This document shows positions 59,601-64,000 of a DNA stretch of 64,000 nucleotides, in pieces (position 1 is the first letter of the stretch; every line of letters begins with the position of its first letter). Position numbers and translations under genes: made by a program. Origin of the DNA: Nematostella vectensis. Lineage: Eukaryota; Cnidaria; Anthozoa; Actiniaria; Edwardsiidae. The notes beneath the pieces were generated by a model. That model saw nothing but the letters and a program-made list of their open reading frames with translations. It was not told the DNA's origin and made no database searches. The stretch is taken from positions 14,689,181 through 14,753,180 of the forward strand of contig NC_064036.1 in NCBI RefSeq assembly GCF_932526225.1. Reading direction: 5' to 3'.

Positions 59601-62600
59601 AGGCGGAGTGATCCATTATCGGCGTTAGACCTACCATGAACACGGATTTCAAAACACAGAACAAAATAGAAAGCTTTTTGCTAAATCTTTTAGATATCAA
59701 AGTATCTAAATTAGGAAAGAATCGAAGTCACTTTTCTGCCTGAGTGTTAGCCTAATACAAATGCTTTAATCTTCGTCTTCTAAAGATATCTGTCTAACGA
59801 TGTTTCCTGAATTGAAAATGAGAAAAGACTTGGTACATTTGACTTGTCATTTTGGATTTGGTTCTGTTTTAGACCTTTTCGTGGTATAAGTTATGAGTTG
59901 AGTGTGAATAGTTTGCACCTTTGGATTGAAAGCCACAAAACCCAGGTGGTTTTGTGGCCTGTTTTACCACATGATACTTATTAAGTCTTTGTCCTAAGCT
60001 TCTGTTTTCTGCCTTGACGGGCAGGATATACTTGTGACATTTCAAGCTTCTGTGCAGTGATAAAGGACCCTTGTCAAATAGTGGGTTAACATTAATTACG
60101 AGTATCTTATATTTGCATTAGGAAATGATAAAGTAGACACCAAAATCTTTGTTATTTCTGTGTGCAGATAATGTTAAATAAGTGAAACTAATAAACGACG
60201 TATTTTTTGCCTATTTTTTTCGTGATGTGTTAACTTTGACACAATTAAGCCCAAAATATTGGCGTTTTTATTCTTTCACGGTTCATTCCTTTCACGGTTT
60301 TTGTAATTTAAGAGTGATGTAAGGAATCTATTTTTCACGCAAAATGGTGCGTTTTATTCTAATAGAGCGCAGAGACCGGCTGATTCGCTGCGTGCAAGTA
60401 AGAATCTACCATACCTAAGTGACTTTTTGACATCATTTCGTTTCAAACTCTGACGTCAGCATTTTGTGACAGGGTCGTCCTTGGGTTATTCACGGCAACA
60501 CGCGGTTCGGCGAAAAATTTTACTAAAGGTGAAGTTACTGACTTGTGCTATCGACATAAAAATTGTTTTATGGTTCGTCGCGCTATTGTAAAATGAATGT
60601 TGTGCTGCCCTATTTCACTCCATCTTCGCAGGTGTAAAGGAAAATGACGTTAGTGTACGCGACGGGAAACAGCCTCTAAAAGGCGTCATTCGAAGTCGAC
60701 GGACAACTTTTACTTTTAAATAGTCCGAAGGCCACTAAAAGCAAACAGTGGAAGCCATTTGAAAGTGACAGGTACAACACGCTATCATAATTGGTTGTAG
60801 AGCTGTCCAGCAAATATTCTGACAAGTGATTTGGGCAAAGAGGTGTGCCAATATAATCTCCGTAGACACAAAGTTGAGAGTTTGATGTTAAGCTGTATGC
60901 CTTGTCTAAATCTCACGAAGGGATCACACTTGAATGCGTCACTCATTGTATGTTCTTTAATGGCTTCCTTTTATTATCAGTGTCATTGACAGAAAGCACC
61001 GTTAACTCGGCCCCGCAGTTTCGCACGCATAACTCGCCCTCAACTCTCAAGAAAATCGCCGCTTTCTTGACCCGGCCACCTCGAGTAGCTAATCAAATGT
61101 CTTCTCTAGTGAAGGAAAGACCCTCAGCGACTCGTTGATGAGGGTTTTAGGTTGTATTAGCTCGAACAGACATGTTCTACAGTTGTAACGTGTAAGCCCG
61201 TGATAAATCGCACGACCCGGATGAGAGGGCTCAGTTGAGTTCTTGAGAGTTGTCGTAGACAACTAGTCAAGCGTTAGGCTAAAACTTATGCTCTATCGTA
61301 CCTTATCGCCGTGCAAACGTCTCTCGCGATTTCCTTCTGTGTGATTTACCTAAATCAGGACATGGTTTAAGAGAACTGTAAGTTGCAAGTTGCTCTGTTT
61401 GTGCAGTGGTGTATTCCTGCTGTTAATCGGCTTTATTCTGCTATGTGTTGGAAGCGGGAAACCTTCATCGCCACGCTTACAAAACATTTTTGCATTGACC
61501 TCTACCCTAGGCATACACTCGACGTTCATACCAATCAATTTTCTACGAAATATCTCCCTCTATTTTAACATGCACTGTAAAACTTGGCTTATTTTTCCAT
61601 TAAAGATCCACAGACATCCAGAGTTTATATTTTCTTTCCACTTCAGTTGTCACGGAATCAATATCAGAGTTGCTAAAAGCCTCGGGTGATGTTTTATGGA
61701 CACGCTGTATTTCGAAAATTAGTGCAATAATTTTCGAGAAATGTTTTTCTTTAATATTAAAACTTAATTGATATTATAAACTTTCTTTCCATATAGTATT
61801 CAATACCAGGTGCTTTTATTTTTCCCTATTTTGTTATCTCTCGGCTTCAAGTTGTATAGGCACTCGGAAGAATCCATGATGAGTCAACAATCTTTTCAGA
61901 ATCAGAAACAAGATTATAAATGACAAATACATTTGATTTTTCTTTGATTGCTTTTATGAGCTGGTTGTATCAAATCTAGGCACGTAGCCATGATTTTCAG
62001 CGGGGAGGTCGTTCGGCCATCCATTCTTCTTTTAGGTATACCTTCTGAGCTCACTGTGCTTCTCGAATTTCTTTCTGAGCGGATTTCCAGTCGAGTTGGA
62101 GTTGTTCATCTCCTGGCTACGGGCCTGTAAACATAACTCGTGTGTTCTTATGTACCTCTGATCACTGTGGTCTCCAGTTCCACTAACAATGTTTATGTGG
62201 TTTCAGGCGGAGAGGGGCTGCACGGATATGACACGAGAGCGATTTCAATGCACAGAGAGATAAACGCGAGGTATCTTATGACTGGGGACCGAGGTCTGCA
62301 CTCGCAGGAAGGCCCAGTGGACCCTAAAGACAAAGGGCCCCGAGGAGAGGACAAGGGGACCCCTCGTGCTGAAGGGTCCTCTGAAGCAAGGAGTGCCTTC
62401 CGTGCTGTGCACCAAGGTAATCACAGGTCTTGGTTGTGTCTTTTTTGAAAATTTGCCAAGTGTCTTTCTACCGAGGCTACTTGGCAAAGCTAAGTATCTG
62501 TTGCCCATACCCAGCTGCCTTTTAAAGAATATTGACCCGCCACTCCTTTGTTTACATTTGAAAATATAACGGTCTGTTTGCCAAAAAAAACTTATAGAAT

Positions 62601-64000
62601 AACCACTTACTATTGGAGGCTGATACTTAGGTAAAAGTATTTGATTAACGATATCTCAGTTACTGCGCTTGTATTATTTGATGAAAATGAATCCCTATGT
62701 GACTCTATTGTGCGGGAGCTTAAAAATGGCGCCGTGATTGGTGTGTAAAACTGTCGCTACAAAGCGATCTTCAGTAGAATGACTAATACCTTCATAGATG
62801 CTTTAAAGGCGATAGCGCTTGTTGACTAAAACATTCCCAGTTTTAACAAAATAAAATGCTGTGCGAAAACAGGATGCTTATACATTCACCCCTTTACTAG
62901 GAAAGTTCTTTTCTTTTAATCTACGCCTTCTTCTAATAAACTTTAAAAAGTTTTCAGTTGTGTTTTTATTTTTTTGTGAGACATCAAGGCGTCCCACGAA
63001 GCACTTCCCGCCTTCTTACCATCGCATGTCGAGGCATGGGGGCGACATTGCGATAGTTATACTCGCGAACAATAGCGCGCATAGCCGACTTAAGAGGGGG
63101 GTACTCGAGACTGCTGAAGCCAAATCTGAAGTGTACAATTGTAGTGCACATGTTTACATAAGAAGACAGACACATCATGGAATAACGAGTATATATAACA
63201 TAGAGATTATACTACCGGGAAACAGTTTGCGGTGTCATGCATTTTGCGGAGGTTGTTGAGTTTTTGTGTTCTTCTCGTCTCATGCAATTCTTCAGTTTTT
63301 AGTGTAACAAGGTCAGTTGAAGTTGACATCCGATAGCTATTAAATTACTAACCTGTCTCAGATTTGAAAACACTTTCTTCATTTCGTTTATATCTTTTTT
63401 GTAGCTTGATGAATTTCCATCCATTTCTATTTATGATGCCTGGAGTAATCGCCTTGCTTACTCACTTTTATTACGTTGTAAAGTCTCTTCATTCAAATGC
63501 GTTTATTTGAACATCCTGTGCTTTTGGGTTCTCTGTGGTTGCCTGTGACGTCACGGCGATCCTCGTCAAGGACTAGGCTTGAACTGTAGGAAAAGATTAA
63601 GGCTGATTTTTTTTTTTTCGTCTTGCAGACGTCGCGATGTCGGAGGTCACGAACGAGGCTTTACAAAGAGATATGGCGATACGAGCTGCCAAGCTCCACA
63701 AACAGCCGCCACCAAGTCCAGGGAGAAACCCCGCGCAATACCTCCCTACATTCTCGCACCCTATGGGCGCCACAAGTCTTATCAGCCCGACTCACTCCTC
63801 GCCACGACTTCCGCCAGACCCGTTACTGCTCGCGGGACATCCCTCGGGTATTTACCATCCTGCTTTGCGGGGAGTAGGGTATGCCAGTATGCATCAACTG
63901 CAGCAGAATTTGATGCAATACAGACTGCTTGCACCACCAGGTACGCATAACCCTACACAGAGTCCGCTGGCCGGACTTGCACTACAGAACAAACTCTACA
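50053..64000 (+). CDS. SAND-domain (KDWK) nuclear regulator, 5' part of gene
   Basis: The gene begins at ATG 50053 and runs off the window. Exons I support are 50053-50679, 54314-54686, 62207-62416 and 63629 onward, with a possible 18-nt microexon at 53089. All phases agree. Exon 1 holds a complete SAND domain. Exon 54314 is Ser-rich with basic NLS-like runs (SRKRDAVK, PVKRARS, YKRRTS). The last visible exons are Pro/His/Gln-rich. SAND domains bind DNA through the KDWK surface, as in DEAF1, GMEB and Sp100/AIRE proteins. I cannot assign it to one of these: the C-terminal sequence is unfamiliar and any MYND, TAFH or PHD part would lie beyond the window. Confidence 0.75.
50680..53088. other. First intron of the SAND gene
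   Basis: AT-rich, with no array, recognisable mobile element or supportable exon. Confidence 0.5.
53089..53106 (+). CDS. Possible 18-nt microexon of the SAND gene
   Basis: TTTTCTTCTAG precedes ATGAATAACTCAGCGTGG and a strong GTAAGT donor. It would add MNNSAW in phase 0 between exon 1 and exon 54314. Splice signals are good at both ends, but so short an exon could be a chance match. Confidence 0.4.
54314..54686 (+). CDS. SAND gene exon, Ser-rich with basic clusters
   Basis: The acceptor is GCACCAACAG and the donor CCAG/GTAAAA; phase is 0 to 1. It encodes NRGRLASKCGIPPTSPRSRK, CWSHEELADSATGHRHYSTS, and SSSSTTSDGSETQEENPF followed by PVKRARSASPEADEK. Basic runs suggest nuclear import signals. 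No known domain. Confidence 0.8.
54819..55140. repeat. 161-bp tandem duplication in the SAND gene intron
   Basis: Two copies start at CACAGTGTAAGTTAACCTTG (54819 and 54980) and end in GCATCGTCTGTGAAATGAG, with about 90% agreement by eye. Each has a donor-like GTAAGT. Confidence 0.85.
55141..62206. other. Long intron of the SAND gene
   Basis: About 7 kb of AT-rich sequence. Short open frames exist (for example 56281-56706 on the minus strand and 61390-61689) but none shows a conserved pattern or domain, and I do not call genes here. Confidence 0.45.
62207..62416 (+). CDS. SAND gene exon, charged
   Basis: The acceptor is GTGGTTTCAG and the donor AAG/GTAATC; phase is 1 to 1, matching both neighbours. 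It encodes EGLHGYDTRAISMHREINAR, then a Gly/Pro/Lys-rich polar stretch (DPKDKGPRGEDKGTPRAE). No domain recognised. Confidence 0.7.
63629..64000 (+). CDS. SAND gene exon, Pro/His/Gln-rich, open to the window end
   Basis: The acceptor is TCGTCTTGCAG; phase 1. It encodes SEVTNEALQRDMAIRAAKLH, a Pro-rich part (PPPSPGRNPAQYLPTFSHPM), LPPDPLLLAGHPSGIYHPAL and MHQLQQNLMQYRLLAPP. The frame stays open to the window end (THNPTQSPLAGLALQNKLY); alternatively a donor at 63941 (CAG/GTACGC) would end it. The composition suggests a transcription-regulatory region. Confidence 0.7.

Overview
The window is spliced eukaryotic DNA from an invertebrate animal. Introns are GT-AG, a ciliary gene and a SAND-domain regulator are present, and a large intact Polinton/Maverick sits between them. 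A cnidarian is my best guess, because long Polintons are common there, but nothing in the sequence proves it.

Region 1 (1-26836, + strand): the 3' part of a gene for the ciliary central-apparatus protein CFAP74. I reconstruct 28 exons from 3602 to the stop at 26836. Every exon phase agrees with the next, giving 1171 codons plus a stop with several ASH/MSP-like modules. The introns are full of minisatellites: a 68-bp unit at 1-3530, 42 bp at 4296-4735, 77 bp at 7660-10560, 160 bp at 11457-11990, 36 bp at 15120-17396 and 41 bp at 18713-20390. Many arrays start exactly at a splice donor, or are made of copies of the neighbouring exon-intron junction. Decayed junction copies also flank exons 4, 12, 15 and 16. 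This recurring junction-anchored amplification is the most unusual host feature.

Region 2 (26837-29350): intergenic, no supported gene.

Region 3 (29351-46612): a 17.26-kb Polinton/Maverick, a virus-like self-synthesising transposon. It has 445-bp terminal inverted repeats beginning AGTAGTAG and flanking CTGCG direct repeats. All ORFs are intact and intronless. The core set is protein-primed DNA polymerase B (fused to SAP-like and HNH/EndoVII-like modules), retroviral-type integrase, major capsid protein, packaging ATPase and penton protein, plus six further proteins, most with predicted membrane segments. A rightward block encodes replication and virion proteins. A leftward block at the right end encodes a Cys/His repeat protein, a RING-finger protein, an ankyrin-repeat protein, a TFIIB-like factor and a small membrane protein. 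I find no adenain-type maturation protease. Nearly every gene has a (T/C)TTAAAGA box 15-35 nt before its ATG, in two flavours: GTGGYTTAAAGAC before polymerase and regulatory genes, and YTTAAAGATT before virion genes. With a self-encoded TFIIB, this suggests a two-class, virus-like transcription programme. A 27-34-bp palindromic repeat occurs seven times in the element, three of them in frame inside proteins.

Region 4 (46613-64000): an upstream non-coding stretch, then the 5' part of a SAND-domain (KDWK) nuclear regulator on the + strand. Its supported exons are at 50053-50679, 54314-54686, 62207-62416 and 63629-64000, with one possible 18-nt microexon at 53089. The gene runs off the window.
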